From Ciona savignyi (lineage: Eukaryota; Chordata; Ascidiacea; Phlebobranchia; Cionidae): a stretch of DNA of 64,000 bases. The DNA lies in the NCBI GenBank assembly GCA_000149265.1, contig CH003228.1, positions 718,600-782,599 of the forward strand, read 5' to 3'. Shown here piece after piece: positions 19,021 to 31,800 of the stretch; positions within the stretch are counted from its first letter, which is position 1; every line of letters begins with the position of its first letter. The notes beneath the pieces are model-generated. The model was given only the letters and a program-made list of their open reading frames with translations. It did no database searches and had not been told where the DNA came from. Both the position numbers and the translations under genes were made by a program.

Positions 19021-20119
19021 ACAAGCAAATGCTGCTGAATAAGAACTTGGGGACAGCCAACTTAGTTGGGCAATACATTGTTGTTGTGAAAAAGCTATTT
19101 GCTGCTTTGTGGATGTTAACCATCAATGATTCAATAAACAACACTTCAGTGAAGTTTCTTAGTCGCATACCTAATAATTGCCTGGATTGAACCATGCTAT
19201 AAAAATAACTTTTAACATACGGTAATAGTGTAAAGAGGTTTAAAAACCAGTAATATTCTCAACAACTGGTTCTTTGGCACTAAATATTTTGCGGTAACCG
19301 TAATTAATCTCGCCATTGCTTAACCTTGTCTGGTATTTTATTTCAGTTTATTCATTTTTTGCCCCATTATTAAAAAATGGCAAACGATTCCAATCATAAC
19401 AAAGGATCAGACAGCAAAGCAAACCGTCGTTAAAAGAAAAAATAAATAAAATAGCCGATGTGGCATGTTTGGCAGCTGTGAAAAAAATTTCCTCGTCCAG
19501 TTGAATACAATTTTTTGTTTTGAAACTAAAGTAGTTCAAAGGTTTTTGTGAAAAATTATTTTATTTTTATAGATCTACAGTACCTTTCAACGTAATAAGA
19601 TAATTATGTAAGTCTGTAGTTTCGAACTTGGTCACTAGAAAATCGGTGGTGTCCTCAGTCAAGGCCTTTCGTGGACTGACCATGCATAAATTCAAATCTA
19701 GGTTCTGTCATAATTAAAGGGACTTTTTAATCAAACACAACACACTGTATTTGTATCTTGAGTGGAGGTGATCTGATCATTACTGGTTTGAGAAAGATCC
19801 CTTGCGTTAAACATGAGTATTCTAACATGTGTTTATGAAAAGAAAAAAACGTACATCCGAAACAAAATGCAAATGCGCCCTTCCCATTTTTTTCGCATTT
19901 TCTTCCACTTGGTAAATAAAAAAACAGACATATTACACAAACAAGACTGAAAGACAAATCAGTGGTTCATAAAGTCCTAGGTTTGTAGCCCGGTCCGGTA
20001 GAAACAAAATAGGGCCATATTCAATCCGATATCTATGTGGGCCACATTGTGGAACGTCAATCAGAACCGCCATGTGGCGAATTCTTTTCCAACGCGTGTC
20101 TGAGAAGTGAACATCGAAA
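19021..20119. other. Intergenic
   Basis: CDC5L 3' UTR (AATAAA-like at about 19134). At 19340-19460 there is a dispersed repeat sharing a TTTATTCATTTTTTGCCCC-type head and a CGTCGTTAAAA-type body with 37975-38110. 19620-19720 carries weak SINE-like wording (GTGTCCTCAGTCAAGGC). Around 20080 a pyrimidine run TTCTTTTCC just before RPL22 could be a TOP-type start site. Confidence 0.45.
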
Positions 20120-20970
<851 letters not shown>

Positions 20971-21809
20971 TTCATCAGAATAAAATAAAATCCAAAATTA
21001 CAATTTGTCCAGTGATTAGATTGATATATTTTAGAAAGGCTTTTAGTGTTACTATATTTGGGCATGATGTTCGGTTACCTATGTGGAATAAAAATTTAGG
21101 GCCAAAGATTTTGCTGCGTAACTAAAAACAGTAACTGAAAACTGTCCAATCATAGGATTACAATCGATAAAAGTTGTTACGGGAACGTAGTGCTCAGTTA
21201 GTTGTTGGGTTGGGTAAAACAAGAAATGTTAGTTAGTGGATGGTTTTTTCCCTATTCTGATTTAATCGAGGTCACTTTAGGATATTCAGGTTTATTACAA
21301 TGAATGAAAAAACGTAAGTTTATATATTCACAGCTAGTGTTGTCATAATACATGCCTTCTGTTAGGTAGGATTTATTATCCCACTTATGACCTTAACCGC
21401 CCTAATTATAGACTAGTTGAATTACTAAAGATTTCAACACAATTGCCAAGTTTTAAGCAGTCCTGTACAAAACCATCCCCATGATCCCAACTTTTATTTA
21501 TTAAAGTTTTAAAAGTAAAATTAAGTGAGTGTAGGTGCCCTCTTGTTTTAATGCAAGATTAAGGTCTGATTATAGCTATTCAGCTGCTGAAGTTTGAAAA
21601 GTACATTTCCATAACCTATCTCTGGTAATATACAGTTCATGTAACATGGCGGGAATATTTTTAAATGACAGGTACACAAAAACAACTTTTTTAAAACAAA
21701 AGTTTTCTTCATAATTTTTATACAGAATACAGTTATTTATCATTGGGGCAATCAATGTTTAGGCATTTTATTTAAAGGGCAGTGTCACTGTTTTAATACA
21801 TGAAAGTAT
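20971..21809. other. Intergenic, convergent 3' flanks of RPL22 and RPA2
   Basis: About 840 bp. A short ATG frame followed by a GTAAGT donor occurs at about 21300-21313 but no partner exon was found. Nothing else supported. Confidence 0.4.
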
Positions 21810-24229
21810 TCAAAAACTTGTAGTTTTGAAATGATCATCATCGATGGTCGAGTAAATATGACCTTCATTGCACAAGAAATCAACAGCTTTTCTAAAAATA
21901 TATTGAAAGTACTGTACAAATTTATTTAACATGGACCATGCCTCAAAAGAGTATTACAGTTGCACCTAGAAAGAGTTGAATATCCAATCAATATAGAATA
22001 CTGTAGAGATAGGATGCTCATGTGGAAATAAGGAGCATTATAAACCATCAGATGACCTTGCGTCCACCATTGGTTTACAGGAGCTATTCTAGAGTGTTGT
22101 ATATAATTGAAATGGTTCTTCACTACAACTCATAAATACACTAGGTTCAGGATCTTTCGTGAGAAACTGGTCAATAGTATTCTTGGATTTGGATATTTTT
22201 TTTATGCCAGAGCAAATTTGTATAGTTACAGCTATTAAATAGTATTAAATAACTCACTTGATTTGGTTCACATTTAACCCTCTCAGGTTGGACCGAATAC
22301 TTGTGATGCTTATACCATCTGGCTCCATAGATGACTGAATCAGCTTCCACACCTAATTATGCCAGTTTTATTTATATTTTACTTGGTAGATTAATAGGTA
22401 ATAGGTACAGCTTACAGGTAATGCAGTGAAAATAAAGACAATCAAAATACTTGTTTTGTTAACAAACATTATTTTACCTGAGTTTGAACAGAATCCATTC
22501 CAAGATCCATCGGATTGTTTGATTGATGACTTGCATTTTGGTTTGTTTGTTGCAATCCGCCTTTACCGTGTGCCATTCCAGTCTAATATGTAAATTATTA
22601 CATAAGAACACTCAACATTTTAGTTTATGTATTACACTAATAGCTTACCTTTGCTGTGCTTCTCAGTTTAAAATGCATGCATGTAAGCATGTGAACAGTG
22701 ATTTCATTTAAATCATCAACCTTTCCTATATTCAAACCATTTAGATTGATGTTTTTCTGTGAATAAACAGTTTCACTTATTTTTAGCTCAGACTATGCAA
22801 GTATACACACATATGAAATTAAGTTAAAAAATAGATGAATAAAAACATAACGACACATTGAACAAGCAACTGTTGGGTTTGGGAATAAAATTATAAAGGA
22901 CTATGAACCAACTATACTGATATCACCATTAAATTAATTATAATGACCAAAATAAATAAATAAAACTAGTTTACAATATTATTTTACCTGGAAACTTCGA
23001 ATTTGACCAAACACCCTCACTGGGGTACCTTCTTCAAACACAGTTTCATGTTCTGGTTCTTCATCATCTTCAGCGAATGCATTCCTTGGTGGAAAGTGTT
23101 GGTAAAATTAGAAATTGCATATTAAAACATGTGTTGTATAACTAAGGGATGCACATTACATAAATTGCTAAGTTTATTGGTATATACTTGGTTAATGGGA
23201 AAGTCGCATACATACAATAACTGTACTTTGGATTATTTAAAAAAATCTAAAAGTGGTTCAAACATAATATTTTGATGGTTTCCTTGCATTTTCTTATAAA
23301 AATAAAGACACTAATGTAATGCTCATAATGTCACTTATGAAAGATTTACCAATGTTTTACTGTCACAATTCCAGTTGTATCATCGATTTTGTATGTGTTA
23401 CATGTTTGGCTTCTTTCCACTTGTACCACAGTCCCTACCAAAGTGACCTGACTTATATCAGTCTTGCCCAATTTGAAACCAGAATCTTCAGATACCACTT
23501 CTTTTAATTGGGACGCCAGGATGGGTATGATGTTGTTGAATTTAAATTTCTGTACAACAAAATGTAACCATTCACATGTGAAGAAAGTATATATTTAAAA
23601 TGTGAGAAGCAAGTGTACACCTAAAAAATATTACAAAACCAAAATATTTTGTATTGCATTACAGAACAAATTAACAAAATAGATTATCAATAATAAACCA
23701 TATAAATAGAAGTGCTTCCCTAAACATAGGTCAAACATGGTATAGGTTTACTATAACTGTCTCGGTATATTACATACCCGTTGTCTGTCGCCACCTCCAG
23801 CAGGGGAAGCAAATGCTGTTCCGCCCCCAAAACCACCAGCAAACCCTCCTCCAAAATCTAAAGAAACAAATAGCTCAGATTAACAATTGGATTTGTTGTA
23901 TCCTGGAAATGGACAAAACATTTTAAAACATCTATTTAATTTTGTGCTTACTTAAAACTATTGAATTAATTAAGTACAAAAATTAACTGAAAATATTGAT
24001 TGTGCAGTTGACATATTTTGTCATCTGTTTACACACACTGACAAAATGGGATAAAACTCTAAAATTATTTAAACCTGTTTAAATAAATAATTATTGGTAT
24101 TGTATTTGTTATGGTATATGTTTGATATGTTTTGAGAATTTTTTCAATGATTGGTGGTAAACGCTGCAACGAAGTGAACAAAAAATAAAAGTGTACTATC
24201 TTACCGTTTCCACCAGCATTTTGAAACAT
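21810..24229 (-). CDS. RPA2: Replication protein A 32 kDa subunit
   Basis: Eight exons in transcript order: 24229-24205, 23857-23778, 23549-23350, 23084-22988, 22756-22649, 22582-22478, 22352-22258, 21891-21810. Phases agree throughout and give 263 residues (human 270). The N-terminus is Gly/Phe-rich and disordered, as in RPA2 where it is phosphorylated, though Ser is scarce here. The OB fold runs from about residue 36 to 175: [22 protein letters not shown], then [11 protein letters not shown] and [10 protein letters not shown] linker leads to the C-terminal winged helix ending [22 protein letters not shown], the part that in the family binds XPA, UNG and SMARCAL1. RPA binds single-stranded DNA in replication and repair. 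One difference: exon 4 contains an acidic insert (EDDEEPEHE) in the OB fold where vertebrates have a shorter loop. Confidence 0.95.
22010..22105 (-). repeat. SINE fragment
   Basis: In RPA2 intron 7, a minus-orientation piece of the SINE body (CAGATGACCTTGCGTCCACC ... GGAGCTATTC ... GTGTTGTATA). Both ends are lost and it is well diverged. Confidence 0.55.
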
Positions 24230-24360
24230 TCTTTAAGACCTTTAAATCGTCGGTTGGTAAGCTTATTTAATTGAAAATAAACTGAGTGAAGGAATCATTT
24301 GTTGACATGCACCGTTTGCGTATATACCTCAAAGATTTCGCGCCAAATATTTGGAAAAAA

Positions 24361-24653
24361 GGAGAATCTGTGTGGCATCGAGTTTGGTCCACCCGAGAGC
24401 CTTTTTCCTTTTTTAGGACGATACGCGATAGAAGAACATTTCGCTATCGGCCTTCTTTTAATGACAGCAGTTTTTTAAACTTATATTCTCCTTTTAAACT
24501 GTATAACACCCTTTGCAGCCAAAATAAGATTAAAAAATTATTTGTCGTCATTAAAAGGAGACAGATGTCGAACAGTTTCTCGTATCGAGTATCGTCTGCA
24601 CAAAAGAAAAAGGGTTCTCTTCGAGCCGAACTCGATGCCACACAACTTCTACT
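24361..24653. mobile_element. Foldback MITE related to the MULE termini
   Basis: About 290 bp with long imperfect inverted arms. The left arm starts GGAGAATCTGTGTGGCATCG and the right arm, read on the other strand, starts AGTAGAAGTTGTGTGGCATC; both continue through GAGTT, GAGAGCC/GAGAACC, TTTTTC and CGATACGCGATA/CGATACTCGATA. The motif GTGGCATCGAG is shared with the termini of the 6.5-kb MULE nearby (GCATGGCATCGAG). The flanks TGGAAAAAA and TTTAAAAAA may be a worn 9-bp duplication. It has no transposase, so it is probably a non-autonomous relative. A 141-codon frame across it (24286-24711) is a by-product of the foldback. Confidence 0.65.
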
Positions 24654-25077
24654 TTTAAAAAAATTCTGGAAAAATAACAATACATTATCACGTCCAGTAC
24701 TGCAGCGATAAACCAGTACATTAGTAAAGAGGCGCATAGCCATACAGAAATATAAAAGTAACTGGATAGTGTCAACCACGTGTTCCTCACCACTATTTTT
24801 AAAACCCATTTTGACTCGCTAAATGTTTCTGCTTTTAGAAACAAAGTTTTTTATTCCTGGTCACCTACTCACTCTTTGACACCTTTAGAAAGTTCAACTT
24901 ATTATTTTTTATTCCTGTTATTACGGGATGTTATGCAGACTGATCATCGCCGGTTTAAGTTTTCGTAAAACGGTTAATGGTTTTTCCAGGGAATCTTTTT
25001 TGTTCGCATTAAAATTTAAGATTAATTTGTGTTGGCTTTAAGTGATTAGCTCCTTCATGAACGTGACAATAGTAGAA

Positions 25078-25361
25078 TAGGATAGGATATTTATGTTTAT
25101 CCCCGTGAATGGGAAAACCAAGGGGTTAACACACAAGCAATCGCCACATCACCTCGCTCCCACCGTCGGATTACCGGAGCTATTGCATTGTGTTTTTATA
25201 ATATAGACACGTTCCTTCTTTGGTAGAACCCATTCATCCGCTGGGTGCAGACAGGCAATGTCCGTAAAGTGCCTTGCCCAAGGACACAATACCGACTAGT
25301 TACCGACCAGTTTCGCACCTGCAACCTTTCGATTGAATGGAGACGCACTATACCGTCAAAC
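25078..25361 (-). repeat. tRNA-derived SINE, minus orientation
   Basis: Starts with the GATAGGATAT tail and GTTTATCCCCGTGAATGGG, passes the body (CATCACCTCGCTCCCACCG, GTGCCTTGCCCAAGGACACA), and reaches the tRNA-like B-box region (GTTTCGCACCTGCAACC). The A-box end is diverged. Confidence 0.8.
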
Positions 25362-25933
25362 GCTTGACAGACATGGCATATTGCCCCTACATCTATCAGA
25401 AGGGGTAATGGTAGCCTATCGCAATGAAGTTTTGTCATTTGTTAGATCGAAGAAATAGATAGATAAACAAGAGATTGTTTTATTGTTTATATATTTCCGT
25501 TTAGATAACATGGTCTAGATATGCAGAAACCAAAACTTTAGGTTATAAATTCAAGGATTTCCCCCTGGGACGTTGAAAACCAAAACGGTATTTTTATCCT
25601 AGTTGCAGTGAAGTTGAATTTCTTGCGATTTCCTAGAAATAGGTTAAAATCAGCATGCCTGTTAGGATTACTAAATATTTCGCTTTGACTGGATAACCTG
25701 TTCTTACCGATGATCTGACGACTTGGCATTCCTGTCACAAGCGTGAGGCTAAAAAAAAACACAAAACTTGTTCTAGTAAAAACAATAAAATGAAACTAAA
25801 AGAAAACCATATTGGTGTATAAAGGGTTGTTTGCCCTAAAAATAAAAAAAATAAAAAAATTATTGGATAGGTCTGTAGCTGACGATAGCTCTCTTGTTGT
25901 AATGTATAATGACTTATAAAATAGCGCGTCTCA
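25362..25933. other. Intergenic
   Basis: AT-rich, between the SINE and the MULE target-site duplication. No gene or repeat recognised. Confidence 0.4.
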
Positions 25934-25942
25934 GCATAATAG
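25934..25942. repeat. Left 9-bp target-site duplication of the MULE
   Basis: GCATAATAG, identical to 32443-32451. Nine-base duplications are the hallmark of Mutator-like insertion. Confidence 0.85.
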
Positions 25943-26053
25943 GGTAGCAGCTGCATGGCATCGAGGAATTCCTAGGAGAGAGTGTTTCATGCGGAACGAC
26001 AAAAAGAAAAAAGTTTCTTTTTGGAGGCTAAATTTTTACAACGCCATCTGCAG

Positions 26054-26537
26054 CAGGGTTGCCATTTGGCCTTTTTCACGGCCAAATTTCAGAAATTTGG
26101 CCTTATCAAAATCGTCCCGGCCGCAAAAAAAATAGTTTGGCCGTGCGGAAAAATCTGGCCGAATTTGGCCGTATACGCATATTGTCAAGTTTTTGGCCGA
26201 AGTGTCATATTATTTTTACGCTACAGTAGAAATAAAGGAAAAAGAGAGACAGTATGTGGAAATAAATTAATATCAACTGTCTCATTTCCAAATCACAAAG
26301 CTGATTATGACGTTTTAAAATAAAATAATAACGGTAGGTATTCCTATATAGTGTATGAACTGGTTCTACAAATCTGGAGGAAATCAAAATTATACAATTT
26401 TTCAACAAATAAAGAGATAAATAGCCCAATTGGCTAAATTAAATAGGTTATTTTGCACTTGATACAAATTGGCCGAATTTTGGCCGTAAAGCAAAAACAG
26501 TTTGGCCGTAAAGCGTACTTTCCGTCTGGCAACCCTG
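26054..26537. mobile_element. hAT-type MITE nested in the MULE
   Basis: 484 bp. Begins CAGGGTTGCC and ends GGCAACCCTG, a perfect 10-base terminal inverted repeat that continues imperfectly (ATTTGGCC / AGACGG). It is flanked by a perfect 8-bp direct repeat ATCTGCAG (26046-26053 and 26538-26545), as expected for hAT insertion. Near-terminal repeats of TTTGGCCGT/ACGGCCAAA occur on both sides. No coding capacity of its own. Confidence 0.85.
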
Positions 26538-27327
26538 ATCTGCAGTTCTGCACTTCTGCAGTGCACCGACAACGTGTTGGTAAGTTGAGCGTAGTTTTAT
26601 TTAAATAACCCTAATCTTTAGTTAACAGTATTATTTTTACAGAGATGGAAATAAATAAAAACATATCTGTACGCGGCAGTAGCTCCATGTGTTGTGTTAA
26701 GAGGCTTTTATTTATTTGGCAATTTTTTCTCTTTACAGTAATCAAGTAAAAAAGCCCTGTTCGCTGTTCCTGTCTAGAAGGGCATTCAATGAAAAAAGGT
26801 AATTATTTTTTTGCCAGGAGGGATTTCTTTAAACTTTCTTTTGAACAAATATTACCTTTTAAAGCAGTGGTTCCCAACCTTTTTGTCTTGGTGACCATCT
26901 TAAATTTTTTTGCAGATTCCGTGAGCCACACTAATATTCTATCCTGCAAAAATTAGAAAAGTAGGCAAAAAATGTTTTACTTGCATTTATTAACAAATCA
27001 GTGTGATGGTTTATGGACCTTGTAGGTCCGCAGCTAAACGTGTATGATGGTCCCCTTAATTATTTTTACCAATTTCAAGTCTTGACTGATTTCTTTTGTA
27101 TAATATACTACTTTTCTAATAAAGTTCCAAATTGCTGCCATTGCAAGTTTACAGTCATAGTTTATGACATCACAGTGGACGTATACTGATCTGTTTTAAA
27201 GGCATTCAATATGAGTTTTACACATTGCCTTATGCTATTGGTCCCAGAAATTTCAAGCAATTTTTCCTAGCCCAAAATTTTCTTTTGCTTTTGTTTGCGA
27301 AGTTCAATGGGACTACCATAATAATTC

Positions 27328-27622
27328 GTCCGGTCCGTTAGTCTAACGGTTAAGTGTGTCGCCTTTCAATTGAAAGGTTGCAGGTGCGAAACTGGTCGCT
27401 GGCTAGTTGGTTGTGCCCTTGGGCAAGGCATTTTATGGACATTGCATAAACCCAGCGAATTAATGAGTTCTACCAAATTGAAGGAACGTGTCTATCATAT
27501 ACAACACACTGCAATAGCTCCGGTAACCCGACGATGGGTGCGAGGTGATCTGACGATTGCCCGTGTGTTAACCCCCTTGGTTTCCCATTCACGGGGATAA
27601 AGATGAATATCCTATCCTAATA
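27328..27622 (+). repeat. tRNA-derived SINE with intact target duplication
   Basis: A full-length copy (GTCCGGTCCGTTAGTCTAAC ... GATGAATATCCTATCCTAA) flanked by AATAATTC on both sides (27320-27327 and 27623-27630). The direct repeat supports insertion by retrotransposition, here into the MULE. A 76-codon frame across it is accidental. Confidence 0.85.
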
Positions 27623-30600
27623 AATAATTCAAGATTTCATTTTTTCAGACAGGGGACAATACCCAAAGGTGCTATGTAAGTGCAATATTTCCAAATTGTA
27701 TTCTTATTTCGGTTTTGTCTTTCAATTATACATTAACATTACAGATGGCTTAACAAAAAAAAATGTTTGACTGGAGAAGGTGGAAGGAAGACAGGGGAGG
27801 AAATGAGAGGGAGGCAGGCAGACAAACCAAAAAAATTAATATTGTGAATGCTATCACTATTCTTCGGAACTTTGTTACCTTAAAATTATAATAATAAACA
27901 TGAATGGTTTAAAAAGAGTATTGCTCTCTCAATATGTTGTTAAACTTTTTATTACAGAACTCTTCGCCTGTAGCCATATTCATAACTGTTCATTACTAAA
28001 TTCTACTTAATCCCCCAGTCTGCCAGGTGCTACCACATAGTGGTTGCTTTAGGTGCAATCTTTGTCTCTGGCACAATACAAGTCGCGCCGCTACCACAAG
28101 GATAGCATGACAAACACATCACTTTTGAAGTGCTAACACTTATGAAGAGTGTGCATGTTGCCCGTCACCATGTATTGGTGACATGATGTGATGTCATTTT
28201 GAGACAATTTACCACCTATTATAGAGGTGCGAACACGAAAACGTGTGTTTTGATTGCTGTGCAGAAGTATTGTATTAATAAATAAATGGCCAAACCAAAG
28301 TATCAAGTAATTTGCCTTTTGTAAATGTGTACATGCAAAATGAACTTACACATTAATATAAGAGAATGGAAATACATCCAAAACATTTTGCTCAGTTAAA
28401 CTACAACATTTTCAGGATTAATATTATTAAGCAAAGAAACAGCATTTGCAATTAAAAGCGGAATTACAATAGAGCTGTGGCATTTTTTCCCATGACCACA
28501 TTTCATTGTTTAAAATGGAGCACATATGCTTGCATGGTAAAAGCGATCTTTCCCAACTGCGGCATTGACAGTATATATTCCCTCCAGAAGTACATCCCAG
28601 TGAAATTTTGTAGTTCACATTACTTTTCGATTCACTGAAAAATGTGAACATTCCATCTTTAGATAACATTGATGCATGTCGTGTGGGAATGTGTTTACAA
28701 GACTCGAGAGTTGACATCATATGAGTAATAAACCAATTTGGTCTTTCTTTAAGATATGATGGGATAGTGTCAGAAAATTTCTTCACTAATGAGGACATTC
28801 CTCTATTTTCTTTAATATACCTAAAAAAACATCTTAATTAGAACATCTTAGTACAAAATATTACAAGACTGGAATTTTACAAAAGAAAGAACAAACAATT
28901 ATTCAATATTACCGAGATTAGCGAGCAGGAATATAATCCTCCATTAACGAAGATAAGAGCCCAGAGAATGATTTGTTGTTTTTTGACAAAAAACGTTCTT
29001 TAAGATCTCGGTTTTGCCTGAAACAAAACTAGGTAATTTGCTATTAAAACCATCATTCAAACTTGATTTTTTTGCAATTTGATTAAAATTGATACTAAAA
29101 TATTGCATGTAATAAAAACACAAGTACTGTCAAATTGGTATAAGTTTACAGTAAGGTGTTGTACTTGGGCAATGCACTTAGCTCTAGCAGATGCAGCAGC
29201 AAAACATTATTTACTCAAAATTTGCAGAAGAAAAACAGGATTAGGGTACCTTTTAACAGCGTTGGTTGTCGTGGACACGGTATATTTAAAGTGGTACTTT
29301 TTAAACCCCCAAATCCAACGCTAAAAAAAATAGTTACGTTACGAGAGCTCACATCAAATTAGTTTAGTTTGTATACATTATAAAACAAACAAATGTTAGT
29401 TAAAACTTGAAATGGTTATATGTATTTATATTTTATTTTAATGGCTATAATAAATAGGTTTTTATACCTCTTTCACCGGCAACCATATTTTTGAAATATA
29501 GTTTTTAAATTTCTGGTTTTGCCACAGCTCTGACAATTTTAATGACTCCAGCGCAGATTCAAATTCCTTGGTGTCTCTTGCATCAGCAACCATGTTAAGA
29601 GCTTCCATACATTCAGCGCTGTGTTCGGACATGCAGTTTTCTCCCTTAGCAATCCACCGTTTCCATGCTTGTTTACGATGAAAATCGCAAAAGAGTACCG
29701 AACAATCTAAATGATAGACATATTATATTAGTACTTTTATACGATAACACAAAATTGTTACATTATTATGAAATTTGTTTCCGTAAAAATCCAAACCATG
29801 GCATTAAAGTTTTACTGTTTAGCTGTAAAATTACTATAAACCGGAGTTACTAGTGTAATATCATCGGTCGCTTTATATTGTAGAATTGTGCAAAGTAAAT
29901 AAATATCTTTCTAATTTACCACTCACTAGTAAACACCTCCCCAAATGCATTGATTTCTTTATTATCGAAATCAGTTAAACAAACATGTGGATTAAATTTT
30001 GGATTCCAGGAGCGAATCATCTCAAGTGCTTCTTTGATGCTCTTTTTTGATTCATCTTGAACAATGAACGTGGCCACAACTTGGCAGCCCACATTGGTTT
30101 TGACGACCAGGAAAAATAGTGGCAATGCATATTTGGAAGTTTTATATGTTGCATCAAGGCAACACCAATAATTGCCATACAGATTTAACAGATGTTTTTG
30201 AAATTCAGTTTGGTAGACAAATAGTAATGTCTGTTCACTATAATCTGTTGGTATTTTAACATCGCTATTTTTGGGGATATTGCTGTTGATAACATCTATA
30301 TTGTACAGGGTATTTTTTATATGTGGCCTGAAATAAACGCTATTATCAGCCCACATTAACTTGGTCCAATTTACTAAAGCGATTTTTTATGTTTTGGTAA
30401 TTCATTTTGGTATAAATTTCTTTTCGTTCCGGAAAATATCGCCGGTTTTCAATATTTACAGATTTTCCTTCTGGGAACAGTGTGCTATCAGTTTGTACTT
30501 TTAATTTTAATATACGTCGCATTTCGTCGACGTTTTTAATTCCTTCCACAACATAATTGTTAATCAGTTGTGCAATTCGTTTATCCATGGTCTGAGATAT

Positions 30601-31272
30601 ACCATCTTGCCCTCCCAATACGTGATTAGTGTGGTTTTTCGCATTGGAATAGTTGAGAAATATAAGCACCTTTGCATCAATTACTTTATTCCCGGTATCA
30701 GCTGCAAGTTTTAAATCCAAAATTACTTTGGTCCTGCTGTTTTTAGTCGAATCAGCTGCAAGGTAAAAATCAAATCAAAATAAATTTTCCTTCGTGTTCA
30801 TGAGTTATCTACCTGATTACTGATTTGAGTGGGGATGCCTTGCTAAGGATTCACAAGTAAACGGTTAGAGTCTGTTGAACATATTCTTTAATCTCACCTT
30901 GAAATTAGGATAGTACATCCTTTGATGCATTGTTATTCGGGCGTGACAGTCCAACTTTTTAGTAGGTTGATACATGGCACGCATGACAGAAATAGCTTCT
31001 GTATGATCATCCTTTTCTTTCTAGTGTAAAAATTTATATTAGTCTAGCATAGTTGAAACCTCTGGCGGATCTAGAACAAAATAGTAGGAGTTTCGTGAAC
31101 AAAGCAAGCACAACTTTTTGTCCAGAGAGCATTTTTTTTTGAAAAAGGGAAGTTCTGAACCCTGTAAAGACTACTGGGATCTGGCGTTGGTTAAAACATA
31201 AGTACAGTACCATATTACAATGCAATGATTTATTTAATATAGAAGATTAATTAGGTTATATTACCAACTCTC

Positions 31273-31559
31273 NNNNNNNNNNNNNNNNNNNNNNNNNNNN
31301 NNNNNNNNNNNNNNNNNNNNNNNNNNNNNNNNNNNNNNNNNNNNNNNNNNNNNNNNNNNNNNNNNNNNNNNNNNNNNNNNNNNNNNNNNNNNNNNNNNNN
31401 NNNNNNNNNNNNNNNNNNNNNNNNNNNNNNNNNNNNNNNNNNNNNNNNNNNNNNNNNNNNNNNNNNNNNNNNNNNNNNNNNNNNNNNNNNNNNNNNNNNN
31501 NNNNNNNNNNNNNNNNNNNNNNNNNNNNNNNNNNNNNNNNNNNNNNNNNNNNNNNNNNN
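31273..31559. other. Assembly gap (287 N)
   Basis: Run of N inside the MULE, interrupting the 5' part of the transposase region. Confidence 0.99.
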
Positions 31560-31587
31560 TGGGTACTATATAGAAAAATGCTACTAC

Positions 31588-31676
31588 AATATGATCTGAC
31601 GATTGTCCATGTGTTAATTCCCTTGGTTTTCCAATTCACAGGGATAAACATGAATATATTTTCTATCCTATCCTAT
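31588..31676 (+). repeat. SINE 3' fragment
   Basis: Directly after the gap: ATGATCTGACGATTGTCCAT ... CACAGGGATAAACATGAATA ... CTATCCTATCCTA. It is the 3' third of the SINE; the 5' part may lie in the gap. Confidence 0.7.
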
Positions 31677-31689
31677 ACACTATTTGTGT

Positions 31690-31800
31690 GAAAACTAACT
31701 CTAAGCTCTAACAATAATCTCAACCCCAACACTAATCTCAACTCTAACCCCAACCTTAACGCTAATCTCTACCTGAACACTAATCCTAACCCAACTAGTC
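31690..31800. repeat. Degenerate telomere-like CTAACCC-type repeat
   Basis: A run of imperfect units such as CTCTAACCCCAACCTTAACG and CTAATCCTAACCCAAC. Related GGGTTAG-like runs occur near 43850-43900 and 47970-48040. It is probably an interspersed simple repeat and not a telomere remnant. Confidence 0.5.

Noticed and set aside
24286-24844. Open frames of 141, 121 and 97 codons on both strands
   Set aside because: They read through the arms of a foldback MITE; the two halves of the peptide are mirror translations of the same inverted repeat.
27370-27600. 76-codon frame
   Set aside because: Lies wholly inside a SINE copy.
31690-31800. Interstitial telomere
   Set aside because: Units are irregular and mixed (CTAATC, CTAACCCC); similar degenerate runs recur elsewhere in the window, so it is treated as a simple repeat.
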